64,000 nucleotides of DNA from Oscillospiraceae bacterium (GTDB taxonomy: Bacteria; Bacillota; Clostridia; Oscillospirales; Oscillospiraceae). Location: positions 1 to 64,000 of the forward strand of contig JAGBQR010000026.1 of the NCBI GenBank assembly GCA_017632775.1, given 5' to 3'. The notes beneath the pieces were generated by a model. That model ran no database searches. It was given only the letters and a program-made list of their open reading frames with translations, and was not told the DNA's origin. Below are positions 8,633 through 16,151 of the stretch, piece by piece. The position numbers and the translations under genes were made by a program. Numbering within the stretch: the first letter of the stretch is position 1; every line of letters starts with the position of its first letter.

Positions 8633-9283
8633 ATGCAGAACAACATCAGTGAACTCGTATTCATTCTTGACCGGAGCGGATCCATGCACGGGCTGGAGGC
8701 AGACACAATAGGCGGCTTCAACTCCACGATCGAAAAGCAGAAAGCTGTGGGCGGAACATGCTATGTGACGACGGTTCTCTTTGATGACCGTTTTGAACGC
8801 ATCCATGATCGGACAGAGCTGCAGAAGATCGTTCCGATGAGTGAAAAGGAGTATTCTGTCCGGGGATGCACCGCGCTTCTGGATGCCCTTGGAAGTACGA
8901 TCCGTCACATCGCATCGATCCACCGTTATGCGCGGCCGGAAGATGTTCCTGCCCACACCACCTTTGTCATCATGACCGACGGCATGGAGAACGCGAGCCG
9001 TCACTACAGCAGCGATGAAGTCAAAGCGATGATCGAACACGAACGGGAGAAGTACGGCTGGGAGTTCCTTTTCCTCGCAGCGAACATCGACGCTGTGGAA
9101 AGCGCTGCCCGGATAGGGATCCGCAGAGATCGCGCCGTGGACTATCTGGCCGATGCGGAGGGAACTTCCCTTGCCTATGAAACCGTTGCCGATGCGGTCT
9201 GCGCCCAGCGGCTCGGCGCTCCCATCCGTGCAGACTGGAGCCGGCGCGTTGCGGAAAACACAAAAAGAAGAAAAAAGACCTGA
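8633..9283 (+). CDS. von Willebrand factor type A (TerY-like) protein
   Basis: The 216-residue protein is essentially one VWA domain. The metal-ion-dependent adhesion site is complete: DRSGSM (residues 13-18), a Thr in R-G-C-T-A-L-L-D-A, and Asp in MTDGMEN. There is no signal peptide or membrane segment, so it is cytosolic, and the basic tail ends K-R-R-K-K-T. AGGAGG lies 8 bases before the ATG. Family members take part in protein assembly and in stress or tellurite-linked operons. Its position right after a macro-domain protein suggests a joint ADP-ribose-linked stress function (inference). Confidence 0.85.
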   Translation: MQNNISELVFILDRSGSMHGLEADTIGGFNSTIEKQKAVGGTCYVTTVLFDDRFERIHDRTELQKIVPMSEKEYSVRGCTALLDALGSTIRHIASIHRYARPEDVPAHTTFVIMTDGMENASRHYSSDEVKAMIEHEREKYGWEFLFLAANIDAVESAARIGIRRDRAVDYLADAEGTSLAYETVADAVCAQRLGAPIRADWSRRVAENTKRRKKT

Positions 9284-9306
9284 TTCCTCGGAGAACACAC
9301 TGAAAC

Positions 9307-9347
9307 GCAGGAAGAGCGGCATGGTTTTTCCATGCCGCTCTTCCTGC
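9307..9347. terminator. Long hairpin between the convergent VWA and thioesterase genes
   Basis: GCAGGAAGAGCGGCATGG and its exact complement form an 18-base-pair stem with a TTTTT loop. The flanking T-runs are weak, but the position between convergent genes fits a bidirectional terminator. Confidence 0.7.
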
Positions 9348-9355
9348 TGTCCTTT

Positions 9356-10069
9356 TCAGGAATCGTATGCCAGTCTCATCCGGAACACCGGTTTTTCTCC
9401 CTCTCCTGCAAGGAGGAAACCGTCCTCCCGCTTCTGCCAGCGCAGAAGGAGCTTCTCCCCGAAGGGGGCTTCGTTTGTATATTCTGTTTCGATCCTTCTC
9501 AGGACCCGTCCTTCAGCGGCTGCGCCGAGGCAATCCTCCGCAAGGTCGAAATAGCGGGTATTGTTCATATGCCCGTTCAGGTCCACAAAGCTGTAAGGGA
9601 CTGTAAAAATCTGCTCGGCTTCCGCTTCCGGCTTCGGGATGCTTCCGGGAAGAGCGATTTTTTCCCCTCCGGATTCTCCGGGGATCCGGATCCCGTATTT
9701 TTCCGGAAAAATCACCTTTCGGCTCTTCGCGTCAACCAGGCTCCAGAGCGCGCTCGCACGAATCAGGATCTCCCCCTCCGCAGTCTCCACCGTATAGTAG
9801 CGGGGAAAGAGAAGGTGCATTGTTTCCCCCGGCCAGCTTTTCAGGCAGATATCCTCATCGTACTCCGGCATACGGATGATCTCCGCCCGCTGCATCAGCA
9901 GCACCCACAGCAGACCGCGGTCCAGAGTCTTCTCCCGGCCCATGCCGAGCTGTTCGGTGTGCCGGATCGAGGCTTCCTGAAACAGTTCAAACAATCTCGA
10001 TGTCCGCAGACGCCGGAACATGTCTACGTCCTTGCTTTTCAGCGTAAGGCTTTCTTCCAGCACGCTCAT
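9356..10069 (-). CDS. Acyl-ACP thioesterase (FatA/FatB-like)
   Basis: This 237-residue double hot-dog thioesterase should release fatty acid from acyl carrier protein. The N-terminal hot-dog starts with S-x-D-V-D-M-F-R-R-L-R. The second carries V-D-L-N-G-H-M-N-N-T-R-Y (residues 162-173), the conserved N-x-H-x-N-N motif of plant and bacterial FatA-type enzymes. Its start overlaps the stop of the adjacent acyl carrier protein gene by 4 bases, so a dedicated carrier is likely its substrate partner. It is the last gene of a three-gene operon with an acyl ligase. Bacterial homologues hydrolyse medium to long acyl chains; chain length cannot be told here. Confidence 0.9.
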   Translation of the reverse strand: MSVLEESLTLKSKDVDMFRRLRTSRLFELFQEASIRHTEQLGMGREKTLDRGLLWVLLMQRAEIIRMPEYDEDICLKSWPGETMHLLFPRYYTVETAEGEILIRASALWSLVDAKSRKVIFPEKYGIRIPGESGGEKIALPGSIPKPEAEAEQIFTVPYSFVDLNGHMNNTRYFDLAEDCLGAAAEGRVLRRIETEYTNEAPFGEKLLLRWQKREDGFLLAGEGEKPVFRMRLAYDS

Positions 10070-10320
10070 GTCCTGTCCGGCAGCCGTTTATAAATGGCGT
10101 TCACAACATCTCCCAATGTCTGCAGCTTCTGCCACTGACGCTCCGGGATGCGGATATCAAAGAAGGCCTCCAGCTTGCAGATCACAAGCACAAACCCCAT
10201 GGAATCTATGGCTGTTTCGGTGTTGATCACGCTGTCTTCCTGCAGATCCAGCTCCCGCATGTCGGGAAAACAGTCAAAGATCACGCTCTTGGTTTTTTCC
10301 AATACTTCCTGTCTGGTCAT
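10066..10320 (-). CDS. Dedicated acyl carrier protein
   Basis: An 84-residue acidic carrier protein. The phosphopantetheine attachment site is Ser40 in T-A-I-D-S-M-G-F. It is not the housekeeping AcpP, since the fab neighbours are absent and the sequence diverges from the usual D-S-L-D. Its start codon is embedded in the stop of the upstream ligase (TAATG), and its stop overlaps the start of the thioesterase by 4 bases. All three proteins should therefore be made in fixed ratio and act on the same acyl chain. Confidence 0.9.
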   Translation of the reverse strand: MTRQEVLEKTKSVIFDCFPDMRELDLQEDSVINTETAIDSMGFVLVICKLEAFFDIRIPERQWQKLQTLGDVVNAIYKRLPDRT

Positions 10321-11675
10321 TATTCCATACTCACTTTCCGCTGGATCTCCCAGCGTTTTATTTTACCCGTAGCTGTACGGGGCAGTGGTTCCGCCGCAAA
10401 GAGGATGTCCGTGATCTGCTGACCGCGCGGGAGTTCCTCCTGAAATGCCTGCAGCTTTTTCATCAGTTCTCCCTTCTCCGCTTCTCCGGAATACACAAGC
10501 ACAGGCCGTCCATTACGCAGTATCACGGCCAGATCTGCATGCCCGAGCGCCGCGATGACCTGTCCCTCATACTCCGGAACAAAGATCTTCGTGCCGTCCG
10601 AAAGAACAAGGATGTCCTTTTTCCGCCCTGTGATATGGAGTTTTCCATCCGGATCGAAACGGCCAAGGTCTCCTGTGTGCAGGATCCCGTCCTTCAGCAC
10701 TTCCTCTGTGTGCTCCGGCCACTTGTAATATCCCTTCATCATGCATGTAGGGGCTTCGATCAGGATCTCTCCGTCCTCCGCCAGAGTGATCGTGTCATCC
10801 GGACAGATCTCCATGGCGAAGGGGTCCCCTTCCACGCTGATGGCCACCCCGGAACTGGTCTCCGTAAGGCCATATCCGAAGCAAACCCGGATACCGAGCG
10901 CTGAAGCAGCATCAAGCAGCTGACGCGGACAGTCCCCGGCTCCTACCAGGATCAGCTTCAGTTCCGGATTGATGCATTTCTGTTTCAGCAGGAAACCCAG
11001 CAGCAGAGGAACAACAGAGACAGCCGTTGGCCTGTAGAATTCGCAGTCATCCAGGTAGTGTCTGGCGCCTCTGCCCAGTGCGACACATGCGCCGTTGCTC
11101 AGTCCCCAGAGCAGTCCGCACACAAAGCCGAAAACATGTCCAAGGGGGAGAAGGCAGAGAAGCGTATCCTCCGGTGTGAGCGGAAGCTTTGCGGAACCAT
11201 TGTAGGCGCTCTGACACAGGCTGTAATCCGTGAGCACCACGGCTTTGGAACGCGCGGTGGTCCCTGAAGTGAAAAAGAGGATCTTTCCTTTCCCGTCTGA
11301 AACTCCTTCTGTCAGGAACATCCGGAGTTCTTCGCATAGATCCGGATCACCCCACAGAACATCGATATCCGTATAGGAAAGCAGGCCGCGCAGAATCGCA
11401 GAAGGCGCATTGGCATCCAGCATCACGATCTGCATCCCTGCCAGATTCGCCGCAAAGATTTCGATCACACAGGAAAGACTCCCGTCCGAGAGGATCCCCA
11501 TACAGGTCTTTCCGCTCTGTTTCAGTTCTTTCGCCCGGTCTGTAACTCTTTCCAGAAGCTCCGTAAACCCTACGGTCTCTTTTTCATAGCGCAGCGCGGG
11601 AGCATCCCCGAATGTCTCCGCGCAGACGCGAAGCATCCTTTCAAAACCGTCGAAGCGCAACGGGCATCCCTCCAT
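10320..11675 (-). CDS. AMP-forming fatty acyl ligase (acyl-ACP/acyl-CoA synthetase)
   Basis: This 451-residue ANL-superfamily enzyme adenylates a carboxylic acid and transfers it to a thiol. Motifs are FFTSGTTARSKAV (134-146, the ATP loop), GYGLTETSSG near 280, H-T-G-D-L-G-R-F-D-P-D-G and the C-terminal catalytic Lys in R-T-A-T-G-K-I-K-R. It is shorter than typical 500-560-residue ligases. Direct coupling to a carrier protein gene argues for an acyl-ACP ligase. The ATG at 11675 has no Shine-Dalgarno; GGAGGG lies inside the frame and ideally serves a TTG at 11660, which may be the true start. It is divergent from the fatty acid isomerase operon. Confidence 0.88.
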   Translation of the reverse strand: MEGCPLRFDGFERMLRVCAETFGDAPALRYEKETVGFTELLERVTDRAKELKQSGKTCMGILSDGSLSCVIEIFAANLAGMQIVMLDANAPSAILRGLLSYTDIDVLWGDPDLCEELRMFLTEGVSDGKGKILFFTSGTTARSKAVVLTDYSLCQSAYNGSAKLPLTPEDTLLCLLPLGHVFGFVCGLLWGLSNGACVALGRGARHYLDDCEFYRPTAVSVVPLLLGFLLKQKCINPELKLILVGAGDCPRQLLDAASALGIRVCFGYGLTETSSGVAISVEGDPFAMEICPDDTITLAEDGEILIEAPTCMMKGYYKWPEHTEEVLKDGILHTGDLGRFDPDGKLHITGRKKDILVLSDGTKIFVPEYEGQVIAALGHADLAVILRNGRPVLVYSGEAEKGELMKKLQAFQEELPRGQQITDILFAAEPLPRTATGKIKRWEIQRKVSME

Positions 11676-11709
11676 CCACGAACTTTTTTGATCTGTATCC
11701 CTTTATCAT

Positions 11710-11738
11710 ATTATATCATATCCCACACGCAAGGTGAA
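11710..11738 (-). promoter_or_regulatory. Putative promoter of the ligase-ACP-thioesterase operon
   Basis: On the minus strand TTCACC (11738-11733), a 17-base spacer and TATAAT (11715-11710). The -10 is perfect and the -35 moderate. It gives a leader of about 28 bases to the ATG at 11675. Confidence 0.55.
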
Positions 11739-11793
11739 GAAGAGCTTTGTATAAGATTGATATTTTTTCCGGGTTGGTTTTCGAATAATTTTA

Positions 11794-11822
11794 GTGACTT
11801 TTACACAATTCTGATGTATAAT
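11794..11822 (+). promoter_or_regulatory. Putative promoter of the fatty acid isomerase operon
   Basis: GTGACT (11794-11799), a 17-base spacer and TATAAT (11817-11822). The leader to the ATG at 11891 is about 60 bases, GC-rich, and contains a GGCCGTC...GCGGCC hairpin. Confidence 0.55.
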
Positions 11823-11890
11823 TCTTCTGTCCGAAACGGAAAAGGCCGTCTGTTACAGCGGCCGGAAATTTATGTTCTGGAGGAAAAGGA

Positions 11891-13276
11891 ATGGATAAAA
11901 ACATTCGCATCGCCATTATCGGCGGCGGCCCTGCCGGGCTGAGCGCAGGAATGTATCTTGAGCAGAAAGGGTATGAGAACTACACCATTTTCGAACGTCT
12001 CGACCGTGTGGGCGGCAAATGCTGGTCTCCGCACTACAACGGAAGACGGTATGAGATGGGCGCGATCATGGGCGTCCCGTCCTACTATGCGGTGGAAGAT
12101 GTGGAGAAATTCTGCGGGATCACCCACGACGGCCCGAAACTCAACCGCAATTACAAAAACAAGGACGGCAAAGTCATCGAGCCCTTCGAGCCGAAGAAAA
12201 ACATCCTGAAGATCCCCCGTCTGCTGAAAATGAAAAAGCAGATGAAGAAGTTCGGCGAGCTGCTCGAAACCAAATACAAAGGTTACGATGTCAACGGACA
12301 CCGCGGCGTGGCGGAAGGCCGCTACGACGGCTATGCCGTGACACCCGGACGCGAGAGAATCGAAGGAGAGAACCCCAATCTGAAAGACCTGGCACTCCCG
12401 TTCTCCGAATTCTGCAAAAAGAATGGCGTCGAGCTTGTTCAGGACATCTGGATCGGACCTTTCACTTCCTTCGGCTACGGCTATTTTGATGAGATCCCCG
12501 CAGGTTATGTCCTGAAATACCTTGATTTCCAGACCACGATGAACTTCGTTAAGGTCAATCTCTGGACCTGGAAGGAAGGCACGCAGTACATCTGGGAGCA
12601 GCTGAACGACCACCTGAAGAATCCTGCGCGTCTGAACTCCGCGATCGAGTCTGTCGAGCGCAGGGACGGCAAGGTATTCATCAAGGTAAACGGTGAAGTC
12701 GAAGAGTTCGATAAGGTCATCGTCACCGCTCCTCTGTATATCCCCAACAAGCGCACGGACGGACAGAAGGGCATGGTCGAGTACTTTGATACCCGTGACG
12801 ATGAGATGGCTCTCTTCTCCAAGATCGACTACGAGCGCTACGACGTGCAGGCCGTTCTCACCAAGCCCGAAGATCATCCGGAGATCTCCTACTATGTGTT
12901 TGACAACATGGTTCCCGAGAAACTCGGTCACCTGATGGTCTATTACCGCCGCTGGAAGGACCAGATCGACCAGGTCATCACCACCTATGCTCTCCGCAAG
13001 CATAAGAATAAGGAAGAGGTCCCCTATGAGACCTGCAAGCAGATGGTGCTGGACGATCTCAAGGTCATGAAGAATCCCGCGAAAGAAGTCATCAACGAGT
13101 GGTCCGTATACTATTTCCCCCATGTCTTCAGCGATGACTATGCATCCGGCTGGTACGACAAAGTCGAAGCCATGCAGGGCAAGTACGACACGTATTATGC
13201 CGGCGAGATCATGTCTTTCGGAGATATGGACGAGACAGCCGAGTATTCCCGCGAACTCGTGGAACGCTTCTTCTGA
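11891..13276 (+). CDS. FAD-dependent polyunsaturated fatty acid (linoleate) isomerase homologue
   Basis: This 461-residue flavoprotein has the Rossmann FAD loop IAIIGGGPAGLSAGMYLEQ (residues 7-25) and E-R-L-D-R-V-G-G-K-C. I recognise extended similarity to the Cutibacterium acnes linoleate isomerase, which makes trans-10,cis-12 conjugated linoleate. Shared blocks include Y-x-G-R-R-Y-E-M-G-A-I-M-G-V-P-S-Y, P-A-x-Y-V-L-K-Y-L-D-F, R-P/V-E-K-L-G-H-L-M-V-Y-Y and Y-Y-A-G-E-I-M-S-F-G near the C-terminus. The homology is clear by eye; the substrate and product geometry are inferred. GGAGGAAAAGG precedes the ATG. Codons are strongly C-ending (ATC, GAC, TAC, AAC), suggesting high expression. It leads an operon with a second flavoprotein and a reductase. 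There is no signal peptide, so it is cytosolic or membrane-peripheral. Confidence 0.85.
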   Translation: MDKNIRIAIIGGGPAGLSAGMYLEQKGYENYTIFERLDRVGGKCWSPHYNGRRYEMGAIMGVPSYYAVEDVEKFCGITHDGPKLNRNYKNKDGKVIEPFEPKKNILKIPRLLKMKKQMKKFGELLETKYKGYDVNGHRGVAEGRYDGYAVTPGRERIEGENPNLKDLALPFSEFCKKNGVELVQDIWIGPFTSFGYGYFDEIPAGYVLKYLDFQTTMNFVKVNLWTWKEGTQYIWEQLNDHLKNPARLNSAIESVERRDGKVFIKVNGEVEEFDKVIVTAPLYIPNKRTDGQKGMVEYFDTRDDEMALFSKIDYERYDVQAVLTKPEDHPEISYYVFDNMVPEKLGHLMVYYRRWKDQIDQVITTYALRKHKNKEEVPYETCKQMVLDDLKVMKNPAKEVINEWSVYYFPHVFSDDYASGWYDKVEAMQGKYDTYYAGEIMSFGDMDETAEYSRELVERFF

Positions 13277-13337
13277 TCGGAATCAATTTTCGGGGTCGGT
13301 TTCGATACCGGCCCCGGTTTTTTGAAAGGAATATCGC

Positions 13338-14894
13338 ATGAAATTTTACAAAGACCATTATGACGTCGTCATCATCGGCGGCGCACTGGCCGGCATGTCC
13401 GCGTGTCTGCAGCTGCAGGCCTGGGGCATCAAGGACATCCTGATCCTTGAAAAGCACAACATGCCCGGCGGTCTGGCCACGGACTTTGTGCGCAACGGAT
13501 TTGAAATCGAGGCGACCCTCCATGAGATGATGTCCATCGGCCAGCCGGGCAAACGCCTGAAAGTCGGACAGTTCTTCGACGACATGGGCGTCAACATCGA
13601 CTGGCTGCCCGTCAACGAGTGCTATCGCGTGGCTCTCCCGAACTCCGGCATCGATAAGATCCTCCATCACGATTATGATGACAGCTATACGACCGTGGCA
13701 AAAGAAGTTGATGAAGTCTGCCCGGGAACCTATGAGAAGGTGCATGAGCTCATGCTCCTCTGCCGCCGGGTATACGACAGCATGAACATCCTCTCGGTCA
13801 ATCCCATGAGCAAGGTCCAGATGCTTCTCAAGCATCCTGATTTTGTCAAGACCGTCGGCTATACGGCCACCGAGGTCATCAACACCTTCAACCTTCCGAA
13901 GAAGGCTGTCGAGATGCTGACTCCCTACTGGATCTATGTGGGCAACCGCATGGATGACCTGCCTTTCACGATCTACGCCTTCCTCATGGCTGACTATTTT
14001 ACCGGCTCCTATGTCTGCCGCGGGTTCAGCCATGAGATGAGCATGAAACTTCAGGCCAAGTGCGAAGAGCAGGGCGCGCAGTATGAATTCAACCAGGAAG
14101 TGGAAAAGATCCTGGTGAAAGACGGAAAGGTATACGGTGTCCGGACCGCACGCGGAGATGAGATCCACTGCGACTATGTGATCTCCGGACCGTATCCCAA
14201 CCGGGTCTACACTCAGATGATCGAGCCGCTCAGCGAAGTGCCCGAAGGCGCCGTCCGCATGATCAACAACCGCAAGCTCGCTCTCGTCCCGGTCTCCGTC
14301 ATCATGGTACTGGAAGGCACTCCGGAAGAAAACGGGATCACGAACTACTCCACTTTCTCCGGCACCACCATGGATACCAACAAGATCTGGGACAATATCC
14401 AGAACATTACAGAGCCCTACAACTTCGTCACCACCATCTGCCTGAACTACGCCAACCCCACGCTCCCGCAGGACCACACCCAGCTTTCCATCACGGCTCT
14501 GGTTCCTTCCAAGCCTTTTGAAGATGTAAAGCCTGAGGAATATTTCGATCTGAAACGCCGTCTGGCAAATGAAATGATCGAGGAGTGTCTGCGGGTCACC
14601 AAAGTCGACTTCCGTCCCCGCATCACAGAAATCGAAATCACCACACCCATGACGGTCTCCCATTATGTGGGTGCCTGGAAGGGCAATATCTACGGATATC
14701 TGCACTCCATGGAAGACCATGCGGTCGCCCGTCTGCAGATGAAGGAAAAGGATCACTTTATTGAAGGCCTTGAATTCGCCGGCGCCCACGGCATGTCCGG
14801 TGACGGCATGGGACCGCAGATCACCAACGGCCGCGCTGCCGCAAAGGCTGTTCGGGAAGATCTTGAGAAAAAGAAGGAGGCTGCGAAGAAATGA
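13338..14894 (+). CDS. FAD-dependent oxidoreductase of the carotenoid isomerase/retinol saturase type
   Basis: The 518-residue protein begins with a dinucleotide-binding loop, Y-D-V-V-I-I-G-G-A-L-A-G-M-S-A (residues 8-22), followed by E-K-H-N-M-P-G-G-L-A-T. It ends with the C-terminal FAD-binding block E-F-A-G-A-H-G-M-S-G-D-G-M-G-P (about 483-497). This is the phytoene dehydrogenase/CrtISO/RetSat superfamily, whose members desaturate, isomerise or saturate polyene chains. There are no other carotenoid genes here. Between a fatty acid isomerase and a ferredoxin-type reductase, a role as conjugated-diene saturase or second isomerase is the best inference. It follows the isomerase by 61 bases with GAAAGGAATATC before the ATG, and its stop overlaps the next start by 4 bases. 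Confidence 0.8.
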   Translation: MKFYKDHYDVVIIGGALAGMSACLQLQAWGIKDILILEKHNMPGGLATDFVRNGFEIEATLHEMMSIGQPGKRLKVGQFFDDMGVNIDWLPVNECYRVALPNSGIDKILHHDYDDSYTTVAKEVDEVCPGTYEKVHELMLLCRRVYDSMNILSVNPMSKVQMLLKHPDFVKTVGYTATEVINTFNLPKKAVEMLTPYWIYVGNRMDDLPFTIYAFLMADYFTGSYVCRGFSHEMSMKLQAKCEEQGAQYEFNQEVEKILVKDGKVYGVRTARGDEIHCDYVISGPYPNRVYTQMIEPLSEVPEGAVRMINNRKLALVPVSVIMVLEGTPEENGITNYSTFSGTTMDTNKIWDNIQNITEPYNFVTTICLNYANPTLPQDHTQLSITALVPSKPFEDVKPEEYFDLKRRLANEMIEECLRVTKVDFRPRITEIEITTPMTVSHYVGAWKGNIYGYLHSMEDHAVARLQMKEKDHFIEGLEFAGAHGMSGDGMGPQITNGRAAAKAVREDLEKKKEAAKK

Positions 14895-16081
14895 GCATCA
14901 AAGTAAAAGGTTTTCTGAAAGACGTCGGCGGAGCCTCCCGTGTGACAAAACTGAGAGAGGAGAACTTTGCCAAAGGATCCGCTGTTCCCGATCCCAGAGA
15001 TCCCATTCGTGAAGTAGCCGATCTTCTGCATCCGGAACACATGATTTTCAAAGTCGTGGATATCCGGGAAGCTTCTCCCACCTCCCGCATCTTCCGCTTT
15101 GAAAGCGCCGACGGGCACATTCCTCCCTTCCAGAGCGGCCAGTATGTGAACTTCCGCCTTAAAATCGGCGAGAGCGTACTCTCCCGTCCCTATACGATTT
15201 CTTCCGCACCGTACGAGGCGCTCGGTGAGCACCCCTTCTTTGAGATCACGGTCCGCCGTAACGTTCCCTATCTGGTTCCCGATTACCTTTTCGAGAATGT
15301 GAAAGTGGGCGATGAGCTGCAGGGAGCGCTCCCCTTTGGCTTTTTCTATTGGGAGCCCATGCGTGATTCAAAGGAGATCGTGGCGCTGGCCGGCGGTTCC
15401 GGGATCACCCCCTTCCATTCCATGGCCAAAGAAATCGCGTATGGAAAAATGAAGGGCTGCAAGCTCACCATCCTGTATGGATCCGTAAAAGCCAATGATA
15501 TCGTTCTCAAGGACGATCTGGCAAAGATCGAAGCCGCATGCCCGGATATAAAAGTGGTCCATGTCCTCTCGGACGAGCCGGACTGGCCGGGGGAGAAGGG
15601 TTTTATCAGCCGCGAGATCATTGAGAAGTACTCCTCTCCCGACTGCACCTACATGTTCTGCGGACCTCTTGCGATGTTCACCTTCGTGAAGAAAGCCCTG
15701 GATGGAATGGGGATCACCTCCCGCCGTTTCCGCCACGATGTGGTGAACAACCCTGCGGACGTTTCCACCCTGCCGGGTTACCCCAAAGGGACTGAAACGA
15801 AAACCTTCCAGATCACCGTGCTGCGCGGAATCCACGAGGACGTGATCGAAGCCCGGGCTTCCGAACCTGTCGCCGTTGCTCTGGAGAGGGCCGGTATCCC
15901 CATCGACACACACTGCCGCAACGGTGAATGCGGTTTCTGCCGCAGCCATCTTCTTGAAGGAGAGATCTTCGTCTCTCCGATCGGAGACGGTCGCCGTCGC
16001 ATGGACAAGGAGATGGGCTGGTTCCATGCCTGCTCCTCCTGGCCGCTCACAGATCTGAAAATCAAGATCCCCATCATGTAA
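14891..16081 (+). CDS. Flavin NAD(P)H reductase with C-terminal [2Fe-2S] ferredoxin domain
   Basis: This 396-residue electron-transfer protein has an FNR-type module and a plant-type ferredoxin. An N-terminal extension of about 50 residues precedes the FAD-binding RPYTISSAP (99-107). The NAD(P) loop is A-L-A-G-G-S-G-I-T-P-F. The ferredoxin cysteines are Cys342, Cys347, Cys350 and Cys381 (C-x4-C-x2-C-x30-C). It resembles oxygenase reductases, but no oxygenase is nearby and the host looks anaerobic. It overlaps the CrtISO-like gene by 4 bases, so it probably feeds electrons to that flavoprotein (inference). The frame is intact and a strong terminator follows at once. Confidence 0.9.
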   Translation: MSIKVKGFLKDVGGASRVTKLREENFAKGSAVPDPRDPIREVADLLHPEHMIFKVVDIREASPTSRIFRFESADGHIPPFQSGQYVNFRLKIGESVLSRPYTISSAPYEALGEHPFFEITVRRNVPYLVPDYLFENVKVGDELQGALPFGFFYWEPMRDSKEIVALAGGSGITPFHSMAKEIAYGKMKGCKLTILYGSVKANDIVLKDDLAKIEAACPDIKVVHVLSDEPDWPGEKGFISREIIEKYSSPDCTYMFCGPLAMFTFVKKALDGMGITSRRFRHDVVNNPADVSTLPGYPKGTETKTFQITVLRGIHEDVIEARASEPVAVALERAGIPIDTHCRNGECGFCRSHLLEGEIFVSPIGDGRRRMDKEMGWFHACSSWPLTDLKIKIPIM

Positions 16082-16082
16082 T

Positions 16083-16131
16083 AAAGCAAAAAACAGACCT
16101 TCCTTTTCCGGGAAGGTCTGTTTTTTGCTTT
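16083..16131. terminator. Bidirectional terminator after the reductase gene
   Basis: AAAGCAAAAAACAGACCTTCC and its exact complement form a 20-21 base-pair stem with a short loop. A- and T-runs on both sides allow termination of the isomerase operon and of the convergent WalJ-like gene. Confidence 0.9.
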
Positions 16132-16151
16132 ATATGTTCCGGAAACACTGT

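Noticed and set aside
11870..13123. Minus-strand frame of about 417 codons opposite the fatty acid isomerase
   Set aside because: It is a shadow caused by C-ending codons of the real gene; the protein has low-complexity Val/Leu/Asp/His composition.
13209..14789. Minus-strand frame of about 526 codons opposite the CrtISO-like gene
   Set aside because: Same shadow effect; the plus strand carries clear FAD motifs and ribosome-binding sites.
13338..14894. Carotenoid biosynthesis
   Set aside because: The flavoprotein resembles CrtI/CrtISO, but no phytoene synthase or other carotenoid gene is present; the fatty acid context fits better.
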